Shown: positions 8,061 to 16,289 of the stretch, piece after piece
How the letters are laid out: the number at the start of each line of letters is the position of its first letter
Numbering within the stretch: the first letter of the stretch is position 1
Source of the DNA: Faecalimonas sp.
GTDB lineage: Bacteria; Bacillota_A; Clostridia; Lachnospirales; Lachnospiraceae
Assembly (NCBI GenBank): GCA_026169575.1
Contig: JAPFCT010000194.1
Span: 1 to 22,296, forward strand
Length of the DNA: 22,296 bases
Reading direction: 5' to 3'
The notes under the pieces: generated by a model
Database searches by the model: none
What the model saw: the letters and a program-made list of their open reading frames with translations, nothing else
Told to the model about the DNA's origin: nothing
Program-made: the position numbers and the translations under genes

Positions 8061-9439
8061 TGCATCATTGTACCATTTGCAAATCCTGCCACTTCCAATT
8101 CGTCTTTATATTTATCATACTCTTCCGTCAGCACGGTTACTGTATATCCCGTTTTTGTTCTAATTAGATCATACTCTGAATTTCCCATAAGCATCCATGC
8201 CTGTTCCAGTTTTTCTGTGCAGGTCCATTCCAGCTTTGTCAGTGTCTCGCCCCTGCTTACCTTAATATCTCCCAGCGGCATGTATTCTTCTGATTTTCCA
8301 GCAACAGATACTGCTGCTGAATAAGGGGAGTTAAACTGTAATTCTTTCATTTTCTCAAAATTAAAATAACCATCTGAAAGTGTATATTCTGCAACCTCAA
8401 AAATCACACAGTCCGGTTTGAAAATATTATAATAATAAGGAAAATTTAAAATATTCTGGTAGTCATGCACATAAATATATTGTCCAAACGCATTTTGCAA
8501 ATATCGATATCCGTATACGTTCATGTAGCTTCCCTGAAAAACTAATGCCTTTGGTGCCCCTTCTTCTATCCTTTGGGGATTTAAGTAATAGCCAAATGCG
8601 TTATAGGACTGATCCAGTTCTAATTCACTGCTATAACTTTCACTTAAATCTTCAAACTCTGCAGCAATATTTGCCACAGGCACCATTTCATCAATAGGAA
8701 ATCGGGAAACTAACAAAGATTCCTGCTTCTGCTCTGTAAATGTTACATCTGCGTCCGTATTTACATGGATTGTAGGAATGTCCTGTTTCAGTTTTTCCAA
8801 CATTGCATTCGTTCCATAATACGCACCTGTATCATTCCAGTGGTTCGCGTCATATTTTTTATTAAATGCATTCTCCCCTGCATCCTTTACAGCTTTCAGT
8901 GTTTCTGTATTATCAAGATAACGGATCCCTCTCTCTTCTAATGCCGCAAGAAATTCATCCACCCATTCGCGATTATAATTGATTCCTTCCGCAATATATT
9001 CTGTCATAACTGCTGGTTTTGCCGGATTAAATACAAATAGAAATGGTATACCGCGCTCGTCACAGTAGTCTTGTACTTTTTTGACCATATCCGCAAATAC
9101 TTCATGGTATTCATTATAATGAATACCCATATCTAATCCTGCGCCAAATACATATCCATCCTTCCCATAGGTATAAGATGGATGCACCATTTTCCCGAAT
9201 AGTTTATCATTCAAAATCGTATAATCCAGAATCATCTCATTTCTAAAACCGATTCTGTCATTGACATAATTTTCAGCAGCTGTAGTAAAATCTTCACCAG
9301 AATCTGCCGTCAACGGGTTCTGCTCCAAAGCACGGTTATCAATCTCAGATATCGCATTCTCTTTTGTGTTAAATGTGAAAACCGGCAATAACAGAATGAT
9401 GCAAAACACAAAAATTGTAATTTTCTTTAATATCCTCAC
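8051..9439 (-). CDS. DHHW-family / AlgX-AlgJ-like SGNH protein, partner of the MBOAT acyltransferase
   Basis: The 462-residue protein opens with a basic stretch and one hydrophobic segment (about 7-23), a signal anchor or uncleaved signal peptide, so the rest lies outside the membrane. Visible SGNH/AlgX features are YDANHWND with D197, H200 and W201 (the D-x-x-H-W signature) and FQGSYMN with S304 as the likely nucleophile, matching the G-x-S-Y site of AlgX. Such proteins receive acetyl groups from a membrane MBOAT protein and place them on polysaccharide hydroxyls. The start is GTG 9439, with a full AGGAGG 6 nt upstream that overlaps the stop of the MBOAT gene, so the two are translationally close. 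The target sugar is unknown. Confidence 0.88.
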   Translation of the reverse strand: MRILKKITIFVFCIILLLPVFTFNTKENAISEIDNRALEQNPLTADSGEDFTTAAENYVNDRIGFRNEMILDYTILNDKLFGKMVHPSYTYGKDGYVFGAGLDMGIHYNEYHEVFADMVKKVQDYCDERGIPFLFVFNPAKPAVMTEYIAEGINYNREWVDEFLAALEERGIRYLDNTETLKAVKDAGENAFNKKYDANHWNDTGAYYGTNAMLEKLKQDIPTIHVNTDADVTFTEQKQESLLVSRFPIDEMVPVANIAAEFEDLSESYSSELELDQSYNAFGYYLNPQRIEEGAPKALVFQGSYMNVYGYRYLQNAFGQYIYVHDYQNILNFPYYYNIFKPDCVIFEVAEYTLSDGYFNFEKMKELQFNSPYSAAVSVAGKSEEYMPLGDIKVSRGETLTKLEWTCTEKLEQAWMLMGNSEYDLIRTKTGYTVTVLTEEYDKYKDELEVAGFANGTMMHWR

Positions 9440-9445
9440 TTCAAA

Positions 9446-9451
9446 CCTCCT
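9446..9451 (-). promoter_or_regulatory. AGGAGG site that fixes a GTG start
   Basis: AGGAGG on the minus strand, 6 nt before GTG 9439. It overlaps the TAG stop of the MBOAT gene, so translation of the two genes is probably coupled. Confidence 0.8.
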
Positions 9452-10970
9452 AATACTGGAAATAAATAAACGGGCTATATGTAGAATTCACCATACATAA
9501 AATGGCAACTATAAATAATACAAAAACAACTAATTCCTGAATCAAAAATCCAATTCCAGAATCGGTCGCTTTTTTGCACCATGTTTTCAGTCTTTCCCAG
9601 CCAAATAAAGTTGATCCCAACGTTCCCACGATCATAAGAAAAATAATTCTTGCATCAAAATAATATTTCCATGTATAAGGTAACTCTGTTAAAGGATACT
9701 GCGCAAACAAACTGCCAAAGCAGATTTTTAAATCTTCCATGTCCGGAAATCTAAAAAGCTGCCATGCAATAAATGTAATTGTCATAGTAAAGAACCATTT
9801 TACAACATTTGGTGTTTTTTGATAGATCTTCTTATTCGCCACAAGTTTCTCAAGTATAACAAATAATCCATTAATTCCCCCCCATAGCAAATAACTCCAG
9901 CCTGCTCCATGCCAAATACCTGTCAGTAAAAATACAACTGCCTGGTTTCTTATTGTAATTCTTTTTCCACAACGGCTTCCTCCCATAGGAATATATACAT
10001 ATTCCCGAAACCATGTTCCGAGTGAAATATGCCATCTTCTCCAGAACTCAGAAACAGACTTTGAGCAATATGGAAAATTAAAGTTTTCCTTAAATTCAAA
10101 TCCAAACAGCCCCGCCAATCCAATCGCAATATCGGAATATCCTGAAAAATCAAAATAAATCTGAAGCATGTAAGCAAACATTGTTCCCAATGTTGTAAGA
10201 GGATCCATCCCGCCTTTATAAAAAGTAACCCCGGCAATAAAAGCGCCAAACTGATCTGCCAAAATCAGTTTTTTAGCAAATCCCAGCATAATTCTGTTTA
10301 AACTGTAAACACACTTGTCAATATTCCACGTTCTTACAGAAATCTGCTTTTTAAAATCTTTCCAAAGTACAACCGGACCTGATACTACCTTCGGGAAAAA
10401 GCTTAGATACAAGGCGCAGTCCAACAGACTTCCTGCCGTTTCATCTCCTCTGTAAATATCCACAAGATAGGAAACAGCCGAGAACGTAATGAAAGAAATT
10501 CCCAACGGAGCCAAATAGCTCTGTGCCTTAATTTCCCTTCGGAACAAAAAATTCCATACATCCGCTAAGATATATGTATATTTAAAATATATCAGACAAA
10601 ACACAACACCTGCTACCGAGATACATAACCATGGCAATGCCCATGATATTTTTTTATATCTGTCTGTCTTGTCAGACGCAGCCTCCCCGTTATCCTCGAT
10701 AAGCAGTAAAACTTTTCCGTTTCTCCTTCTCTCAATTATTTTTCCAGCCGCATAAATACATATTATATATATTATCAACCGAAAGATATCATCAAAACAT
10801 GCCCACATATAAAATCCCATACTGAAGACAATGAGGACAATATCCCTGATTCTCAGTTTCCTGGCAATCCCCTGTACATATCTATTTCTTTCCATTATTT
10901 CCGCAATATAATAGCACAAGAAACAAACCGGGAAAAAAGTAAATAAAAAAATCTGTGTTGTAAAACTCAT
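9450..10970 (-). CDS. MBOAT-family O-acyltransferase (AlgI/DltB-like)
   Basis: The 506-residue polytopic protein carries acetyl groups across the membrane for polysaccharide O-acetylation. Signature elements are YFDFSGYSDIAIGLAGLFGF (272-291), SEFWRRWHISLGTWFREYVY (307-326) with His314, YIPMGGSR (326-333), and FLLTGIWHGAGWSYLLWGG near 347-365 with His354 as the conserved MBOAT histidine. Length is typical for AlgI-type members. Residues 91-106 form a short acidic/basic cytoplasmic loop. The ATG at 10970 has AAGGTG about 10 nt upstream; the relic of an older flippase gene ends just before that site. The following gene encodes the DHHW/AlgX-like partner, a recurrent pairing in Firmicute capsule loci. 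Family assignment is firm, while acceptor and linkage are unknown. Confidence 0.93.
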   Translation of the reverse strand: MSFTTQIFLFTFFPVCFLCYYIAEIMERNRYVQGIARKLRIRDIVLIVFSMGFYMWACFDDIFRLIIYIICIYAAGKIIERRRNGKVLLLIEDNGEAASDKTDRYKKISWALPWLCISVAGVVFCLIYFKYTYILADVWNFLFRREIKAQSYLAPLGISFITFSAVSYLVDIYRGDETAGSLLDCALYLSFFPKVVSGPVVLWKDFKKQISVRTWNIDKCVYSLNRIMLGFAKKLILADQFGAFIAGVTFYKGGMDPLTTLGTMFAYMLQIYFDFSGYSDIAIGLAGLFGFEFKENFNFPYCSKSVSEFWRRWHISLGTWFREYVYIPMGGSRCGKRITIRNQAVVFLLTGIWHGAGWSYLLWGGINGLFVILEKLVANKKIYQKTPNVVKWFFTMTITFIAWQLFRFPDMEDLKICFGSLFAQYPLTELPYTWKYYFDARIIFLMIVGTLGSTLFGWERLKTWCKKATDSGIGFLIQELVVFVLFIVAILCMVNSTYSPFIYFQY

Positions 10971-10982
10971 ATTCTATTCACC

Positions 10983-11087
10983 TTATTGTTTTATCTTTTT
11001 TGTAATGATTTTAAGCGCTTCTACTGCCAGCTCTTCCCTCAGAAGCATAAGCATTCCTGCATACACTCCAAAGAAAATAAGTGATGA
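10983..11087 (-). pseudogene. Relic of the 3' end of a displaced wzx-type flippase gene
   Basis: Directly after the TAA of the intact flippase gene, the same frame stays open for 34 codons to a second TAA at 10983-10985. It encodes a tail homologous to the flippase's own C terminus: SLIFFGVYAGMLMLLREE in the relic against GVLFFGTYGGSLFILKEG in the intact protein, 8 of 18 identical with most others conservative. About 15 more basic/hydrophobic residues, ending KKIKQ, follow in the relic. The DNA has diverged, so this is not a fresh tandem duplication. Its stop lies just before the ribosome binding site of the MBOAT gene, as expected for the original upstream neighbour. I read it as the uncopied tail of an ancestral wzx after allelic replacement. 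Confidence 0.7.
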
Positions 11088-12512
11088 TTAACTAAAAATT
11101 TCATTTATAGAGCCTTCTTTCAATATAAACAGACTACCCCCATATGTTCCAAAAAACAAGACTCCTGACACACATAGTGTAAAGAAACTTCCCATGTGTG
11201 TTTTGCTCTGAAAAACAATTCCAACTACGGTAGCTCCTATTGCACTAACCACTATTTTCCAAATTTGAATGTCTTTTATTATTCCCCATAACTGCTGTCT
11301 TAAGTAAATACATTGAACTATCAATACAAGTATTTCTGCCATTGTTGTTGAAAGTGCAGCACCCGCTGCACCAAACTCCGGAATCAGGATCAGATTTACC
11401 ATAAAATCTAAAATTGCTCCTGCCACTACTGAACAAACTACATTATTTTCTCTGCCCAAAGGCGTGAGAATCTGAATTCCCGTTATATTCGATAATCCTA
11501 TAAATAACACTGTTGGCATTAAGATAATCATAGAAGCAGTTGCCGGCAAAAATGACTTCCCTGCAAGAAATAATATAGATTCTTTTGCATAAAGTATAAA
11601 GTAAATCATCATTGGTACAGACACTATCAGCACAAATTGAAATGCTTTTGTTACCATTCTCTGAAATTCTTGTTTCTTTTCCTGTTGAATGTAGTAAGAA
11701 AGTCTCGGTAGTAATACTGTTCCCAACGAAGTTACACAGGTAACAAGAACTGTCTTTACCTTTATCCCTGCATTGTAATAACCAACTTCGACATCCCCTT
11801 TCATAAAACCAAGCATCACTAGATCCAAGTTCAAATACACACTCGTCGCAACAGAAAGTAAAAAGAATGTTATAATTCCTTTTCGATGTCGCTGTAAATT
11901 ATATTTCCCCTGCTTTTTAAATGTAATAAACTTGCGCAGCCGCAAAAAATTAAGAACATACGACCCAAAACTCCCTATCACATAGACTGCTCCATAGATT
12001 ACATAGTCTTCCGGTTTTTTAACAAACAAAAACATAAGAATGAGACCTATAATTTTAAACAAGACTGCACAGACAGTAATATAAGAGTACTGCTCTAAAG
12101 CGCTATAAAACCATTGCACTCCAATTGTGGTCAGACCAATACTGGCTCCTATAACAATAAGTAGTTCTTTTTGTCCCTTAAACTGTGGAACTATAAATAA
12201 AAAAAGAAAAAAAACTCCATATGTAATTGCTGTTGTAATTCCGCTGATGATCAGAAGTTCTTGTACTGTCCGTGAAAGTTCTTCTTTATTATCTCTCACT
12301 CTTGCGCACTCGCGAATTCCATAAGTCGGAATTCCCAATGTTGCAAACATTGTAAAATAAGAAACAACGGATGTCGCAAATGCCACTTTTCCACTTCCCT
12401 CTACAAGAAGAACCCTTGATATATACGGAAACGTAATCAATGGGAATAAAATCGATGAGACCGTCAAAATAGCATTCATAATAAAATTAAATTTTATTGT
12501 TCTGATTTTCAT
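11088..12512 (-). CDS. wzx: Wzx-type polysaccharide repeat-unit flippase
   Basis: The 474-residue protein has the pattern of 12-14 membrane helices of the RfbX/Wzx branch of the MOP exporters, which flip undecaprenyl-diphosphate-linked repeat units across the membrane. The N terminus is typical: NAILTVSSILFPLITFPYIS, then RVLLVEGSGKVAFATSVVSY and the loop TLGIPTYGIRECARVRD. Central RHRKGIITFFLLSVATSVYL and the segment beginning YYNAGIKVKT also fit the family. GAGGAG 10 nt before ATG 12512 supports the start. It lies between the polymerase gene (19 nt upstream) and a relic of another flippase tail in the same frame downstream, suggesting this allele arrived by recombination. The family is certain; the substrate is whatever repeat unit the upstream glycosyltransferases build. 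Confidence 0.93.
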   Translation of the reverse strand: MKIRTIKFNFIMNAILTVSSILFPLITFPYISRVLLVEGSGKVAFATSVVSYFTMFATLGIPTYGIRECARVRDNKEELSRTVQELLIISGITTAITYGVFFLFLFIVPQFKGQKELLIVIGASIGLTTIGVQWFYSALEQYSYITVCAVLFKIIGLILMFLFVKKPEDYVIYGAVYVIGSFGSYVLNFLRLRKFITFKKQGKYNLQRHRKGIITFFLLSVATSVYLNLDLVMLGFMKGDVEVGYYNAGIKVKTVLVTCVTSLGTVLLPRLSYYIQQEKKQEFQRMVTKAFQFVLIVSVPMMIYFILYAKESILFLAGKSFLPATASMIILMPTVLFIGLSNITGIQILTPLGRENNVVCSVVAGAILDFMVNLILIPEFGAAGAALSTTMAEILVLIVQCIYLRQQLWGIIKDIQIWKIVVSAIGATVVGIVFQSKTHMGSFFTLCVSGVLFFGTYGGSLFILKEGSINEIFS

Positions 12513-12531
12513 TTATATTCTACTCCTCATC

Positions 12532-14091
12532 TTAGCTTTCTTCTCCCATGCTTTCCTGATCTCTTTTTAATAATACAACTAAATATCCTAAAAACATCCA
12601 AAAAATAATTGCATTTGCTGCATTTTGGTAAAACATTGTGGACTGAAACATTGCACTTACTGCCAATATTATTACGCTCGTCAATATCGTGGTCATTGCC
12701 AGCCATTCTTCTTTCTTTACTTTCCTTATATTGTAAAAAATATTTTTCAAGACAGAAATAATCAAACATATCACAATAAATAATCCCGGAAATCCCTGCG
12801 CAACAAATATATTCATCAATTCATTGTCCATCGTACTGTACACCCAGTGATCATTATTTACTATGTATGTATCTGGAAAATTTTTTTCTGCATAAGGAAC
12901 AATTCCATAAAATGAAACTCCTGTCAATGGTCTGCTAAGTCCCACTTCAATCGCACTTGCCCATAATTGGAAACGCTGATTACTAATGTCCCCTTTCATG
13001 CTATATCCTCTTTTTACCGGTGCAAGATTTTTTTGTTCTGTTTCATTTTTCTTTGAAGTCAATGATGAATTATTGTTTTGTGTCTTATTTTCTATAGTCT
13101 GATTTGAATCTGTTTGTTTTTTTTCTTCGCCATTACCTTTTGAAAGTTGATTATTCTGTTGAATATTTTTTTTCTCATTCTTTGTTACCTTGTTTCCTTC
13201 CTGACCGTTATTATCTTCTAGTATTTTTTTCTGATTTTCTATTTGAAGCAGATAATTATAACCACTTTTAATAGAAATTGGCACAACAAAGCAGATAACA
13301 CCTGCAAACACGGCAATACAACTATGAGTAATGGTCTTTCTGATCCCTTTATTTTTCTGAAGCAGATAAACAAAAGTCCAGACAGTCGTTCCTGCCAATA
13401 AACTTACAAGTCCATTTCTGGAGTCGGAAAATGCAATGTAGAAAACAAACACTATAATACAGGTAACAAATGCAATCCTTTTTATCCAGTTCTTATATTT
13501 ACAAATAAAATAAACAGATAACATAATGGCAATGCAACAGACAACTGCTCCCAAGTTTGGATCTTGAAATGCTCCCCAAAGTCTTCCATCATAGAATCCT
13601 GCACAAATTTCGTAATTCCCATTATTCTTATCAATATAATGTGATGAATATCCTACCACCATCATACTCAAACTGATTACTACCATAACCAGTGCATAAA
13701 TAATATATATATATCCAAATACTTCGAATTCTTTGACTGTTTTCTGATGTGACTGTGTTTCTTTTGATGCATATAAAATTCCAAAATAGAACATCCAGAA
13801 GATCAATGTCACAATTACTCTTTTAGAAAAGTATTCATAGTTCATAACAGAAGAAAACACATAACTTCCGCATAGACAGATTAAGATCCATAAATGCGGT
13901 GTCCTGATATACTGCTTAATCTGCAGTCCACGAATGCAAAATAATACTGCCCCTGATATGAACATTGGCCACATAATCACAGAGACAATTTCTTTTCCAT
14001 ATGTCAAGTTACATGTAGACAATATTGCATATAATAAAAAACTAATTTTAAAAAAAATCTCTAAAACATATACTACTTTTTTTGTTCTCAT
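12532..14091 (-). CDS. wzy: Wzy-type O-antigen/capsule polymerase with a long hydrophilic loop
   Basis: The 519-residue membrane protein has about 11-12 predicted helices and the architecture of the Wzy/WaaL superfamily: DPNLGAVVCC (177-186), FSDSRNGLVSLLAG (221-234), a large extracytoplasmic loop from about 272 to 430, and LMNIFVAQGFPGLFIV (425-440) before the last helices. The loop holds RFQLWASAIEVGLSRPLTGV (373-392), a sequence typical of O-antigen ligase/polymerase proteins. It also holds a stretch of about 74 residues (285-358) made almost wholly of Asn, Gln, Lys, Glu, Ser and Thr, probably disordered. The enzyme would join flipped repeat units outside the membrane. Its ATG lies 1 nt after the upstream stop, with AAGGAG about 11 nt before it. 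It adjoins wzx, as polymerase genes often do. A ligase role is possible but less likely here. Confidence 0.88.
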   Translation of the reverse strand: MRTKKVVYVLEIFFKISFLLYAILSTCNLTYGKEIVSVIMWPMFISGAVLFCIRGLQIKQYIRTPHLWILICLCGSYVFSSVMNYEYFSKRVIVTLIFWMFYFGILYASKETQSHQKTVKEFEVFGYIYIIYALVMVVISLSMMVVGYSSHYIDKNNGNYEICAGFYDGRLWGAFQDPNLGAVVCCIAIMLSVYFICKYKNWIKRIAFVTCIIVFVFYIAFSDSRNGLVSLLAGTTVWTFVYLLQKNKGIRKTITHSCIAVFAGVICFVVPISIKSGYNYLLQIENQKKILEDNNGQEGNKVTKNEKKNIQQNNQLSKGNGEEKKQTDSNQTIENKTQNNNSSLTSKKNETEQKNLAPVKRGYSMKGDISNQRFQLWASAIEVGLSRPLTGVSFYGIVPYAEKNFPDTYIVNNDHWVYSTMDNELMNIFVAQGFPGLFIVICLIISVLKNIFYNIRKVKKEEWLAMTTILTSVIILAVSAMFQSTMFYQNAANAIIFWMFLGYLVVLLKRDQESMGEES

Positions 14092-14092
14092 A

Positions 14093-15184
14093 TTATTCTA
14101 CTATCTCCTTATCCCATTCTAAGTTCTCTATCTCTCTCAGAACTTTTCTCAACATCTCTCCTTTTCTCAGCTTATCTCCCATAGCAGACACATTCTGAAG
14201 CATCTCATCGTATGCTTCCTCAGAAAGTGCCGCTAGCTTCTCCGGGATTTCTCTCAGCGATCCTACTTGTATTCCAAGATGCTTCTTCCTAATAAACTCC
14301 GCCATCGCTGCTTTCTCCCATACAATAACCGGAAGCTTGCTTGCCAAATACAGTGATGTCTTATGTGGATTATTATATTGCATATATTGTCCAAATTCTC
14401 CGCCACACTCATCAATACTTTTTCCATCCCACACAAGTCCGAATTTCCCATTCAATACACTCGGAAGGTCATCTGGCTGGAAAGAACCCTGGTAAGTAAT
14501 ATTATCTGTTCTAACTGCCTCTGCGTTCAGATTTGGTCCATATAAGTAAAACTCTGCATTTACCTGACCCAGTTGATACACATATCCCGCTTTTTCTTCC
14601 GACAAATTTCCTGCAATAATAACTGCATTTTGATTCTCTTTTGTTTCAGCTTTTTGAATGCCTTCCGCCTCCAGCAGATAATCAAATATCTCAAGAGAAT
14701 GTATTCTCGTATCCAACCCTATTTTTTTTAGATATCCGATCATCTTTTTATTATGGGCAATGACATCGTCTGCCAGGCACAGAAATGACTTTTCTGCATG
14801 CTGATACCATTCTTTTTGCTTTTTATCTTGTGTCCTAAGACTTTCTATATCATGAATCAAGATAATAATCTTTACTTTTTTTCTTTTTAACTGTTTGATA
14901 TATCTAAGTGCCAACATTGCAACCTTTGGATACATCTCCAATGGATACTGAATCAAAATCTGATCTTCTTCCTCAACTGTTTTTATAACCTTCCTCCAGT
15001 CTTTCATCAGAACCAATCCCATCCGGATCCGCTCTGCATAGCTTACATTCTCCTTTACGACCGGAGGGCTGACGCGCAGAGGATTCCATCCTTCTTTGAT
15101 CAGTGTATCTGCCACGTCATTTCTTGCTTTAGAACCTGCATGCTGTTCGTCTAATCCCTTTTCTACAATACAATATTTTTTCAC
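14093..15184 (-). CDS. WbbI/Gtf3-like glycosyltransferase (putative galactofuranosyltransferase)
   Basis: The protein has about 363 residues from GTG 15184. It shows features I associate with the WbbI beta-1,6-galactofuranosyltransferase and Gtf3 glucosyltransferase family: KYCIVEKGLDEQHAGSKAR at the N terminus, IQYPLEMY, LIHDIESLR in the first Rossmann domain, and a C-terminal donor-site series GLVWDGKSIDECGG, YMQYNNPHKTSLYLASKLPV. The N-x-P-H-K block is diagnostic. GGGGAG 7 nt before GTG 15184 supports that start; ATG 15199, 15 nt earlier, has only a weak site. The gene follows a GT4 gene and abuts wzy with 1 nt between them. It would add one sugar of the repeat unit on the cytoplasmic face. 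Whether the sugar is galactofuranose cannot be told: no UDP-galactopyranose mutase gene is visible in the window. Confidence 0.83.
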   Translation of the reverse strand: MKKYCIVEKGLDEQHAGSKARNDVADTLIKEGWNPLRVSPPVVKENVSYAERIRMGLVLMKDWRKVIKTVEEEDQILIQYPLEMYPKVAMLALRYIKQLKRKKVKIIILIHDIESLRTQDKKQKEWYQHAEKSFLCLADDVIAHNKKMIGYLKKIGLDTRIHSLEIFDYLLEAEGIQKAETKENQNAVIIAGNLSEEKAGYVYQLGQVNAEFYLYGPNLNAEAVRTDNITYQGSFQPDDLPSVLNGKFGLVWDGKSIDECGGEFGQYMQYNNPHKTSLYLASKLPVIVWEKAAMAEFIRKKHLGIQVGSLREIPEKLAALSEEAYDEMLQNVSAMGDKLRKGEMLRKVLREIENLEWDKEIVE

Positions 15185-15191
15185 ACTGATA

Positions 15192-15197
15192 CTCCCC
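15192..15197 (-). promoter_or_regulatory. GGGGAG site that favours a GTG start
   Basis: GGGGAG on the minus strand, 7 nt before GTG 15184, inside the codons of the alternative ATG 15199 start. It supports the shorter protein. Confidence 0.65.
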
Positions 15198-15202
15198 ATA
15201 TC

Positions 15203-16288
15203 TTAAAATTTCTTTTTTAATTGCTCTATTTTTTTCTCGTGATGATTCAAGTCATATCCCGCACCGATGATCTCCTGCAAGCGAGATTTTCTTTCTTTTC
15301 CCCGGCTTTCCAATATTGCATTTCTCCACAGTCTAGTATCGCCAAGCTTCAAAAATTCAACAAGCTCTGTAAGCTTTGTCTCCTCACTGATCTGATCTGA
15401 GAGGAAACACGGAAGACCTGCCGCCTGAGCTTCGACTGCAACAATCGGAAGACCTTCATAGAATGACGGCAGCAAAAAGCAGTCCGCCGCCTGCATCAGT
15501 CTTTGGACGTCTTTTCTGACTCCCAGAAATTTTACTTTGTCTGCAATCCCTTTTTCTTTTGCATAATTTTTGATTTCTTTCTCCAGTTCTCCGGTTCCGA
15601 TATATAGAAGTACACAGTCTTTTTCTTCCTCCAGACAGCTCCCAAAGATATCAATAACACCTTTCGGATTCTTTTGATGCGCAATTCTCCCGACATGACA
15701 AATTACAAATTTATCTTTCAGTTCTAACTCTTTTCTTACCTCTTCTCGAATGTCCGGATTGTATTCATATGTTTCCGCTTCAATCGCGTTTGGCATAATC
15801 AACACATCTGTGTGATTCATAACCTTTTGCCCGAACATAAAATTTCCCGCAAGTTTTGAACAAGCGACAAATTCTTTTGTGATACCGTTGAGAAATGGTC
15901 TGCAGAGTTTATGAATCTTTTCATTATCTGCCGCCCCATTGTGGCTGTGGATTACAATTTTTCTTCTGTAGATCCACGGAATGATCAATGTAAAGACAGT
16001 TCCTGCATTCAGAATATTTCCATACACAGTCCGGTACTCCGGATGTTCTCTTAACAGTTTTCTAAATTTTTTCCACTGCCTAAACAGTCCCTGGCTTTTG
16101 GCTCCAATATAATAAATCCGGGATCCATAATTCCTCAACTCTTCTTCATATGCAACTCCGGAAAAATCTGTGACAAAGTCCGGAATAATTTCCGGCGCAA
16201 GCTCTTTTGTCAGATTTCTCAGGTAAGTCTCGATTCCTCCTGGATTATCTGACATTCCATATACCAATATTCTTTGCTTTTCACTCAT
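15203..16288 (-). CDS. Family 4 glycosyltransferase (EpsF/CapM-like)
   Basis: The 361-residue GT-B protein has the acceptor-side signature MSDNPGGIETYLRNLT near residues 12-27, KIVIHSHNGAADN in the first domain, LIMPNAIE at the domain junction, VICHVGRIAHQKNPKG opening the donor domain, and the E-x7-E type element FYEGLPIVAVEAQAAGLP. These are hallmarks of retaining GT4 enzymes of exopolysaccharide loci such as EpsF. No signal peptide or membrane segment is seen, so it acts in the cytoplasm or at the inner face of the membrane. Its ATG lies 1 nt after the stop of the GT2 gene, implying coupled translation. Donor and acceptor are unknown. Confidence 0.9.
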   Translation of the reverse strand: MSEKQRILVYGMSDNPGGIETYLRNLTKELAPEIIPDFVTDFSGVAYEEELRNYGSRIYYIGAKSQGLFRQWKKFRKLLREHPEYRTVYGNILNAGTVFTLIIPWIYRRKIVIHSHNGAADNEKIHKLCRPFLNGITKEFVACSKLAGNFMFGQKVMNHTDVLIMPNAIEAETYEYNPDIREEVRKELELKDKFVICHVGRIAHQKNPKGVIDIFGSCLEEEKDCVLLYIGTGELEKEIKNYAKEKGIADKVKFLGVRKDVQRLMQAADCFLLPSFYEGLPIVAVEAQAAGLPCFLSDQISEETKLTELVEFLKLGDTRLWRNAILESRGKERKSRLQEIIGAGYDLNHHEKKIEQLKKKF

Positions 16289-16289
16289 C

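Noticed and set aside
10971..11087. Intergenic promoter or terminator between wzx and the MBOAT gene
   Set aside because: The gap is accounted for by the flippase relic and a ribosome binding site. I see no GC-rich hairpin with a T-run and no convincing -35/-10 pair.
12527..12769. 80-codon minus-strand frame at the end of the polymerase gene
   Set aside because: It is another frame of the wzy coding region, with no independent ribosome binding site or domain.
13117..13173. Runs of eight T in the polymerase loop as a slipped-strand phase-variation switch
   Set aside because: Runs of eight A/T are common in this AT-rich DNA (another is at 349-356), the frame is intact, and no alternative-frame signature is seen.
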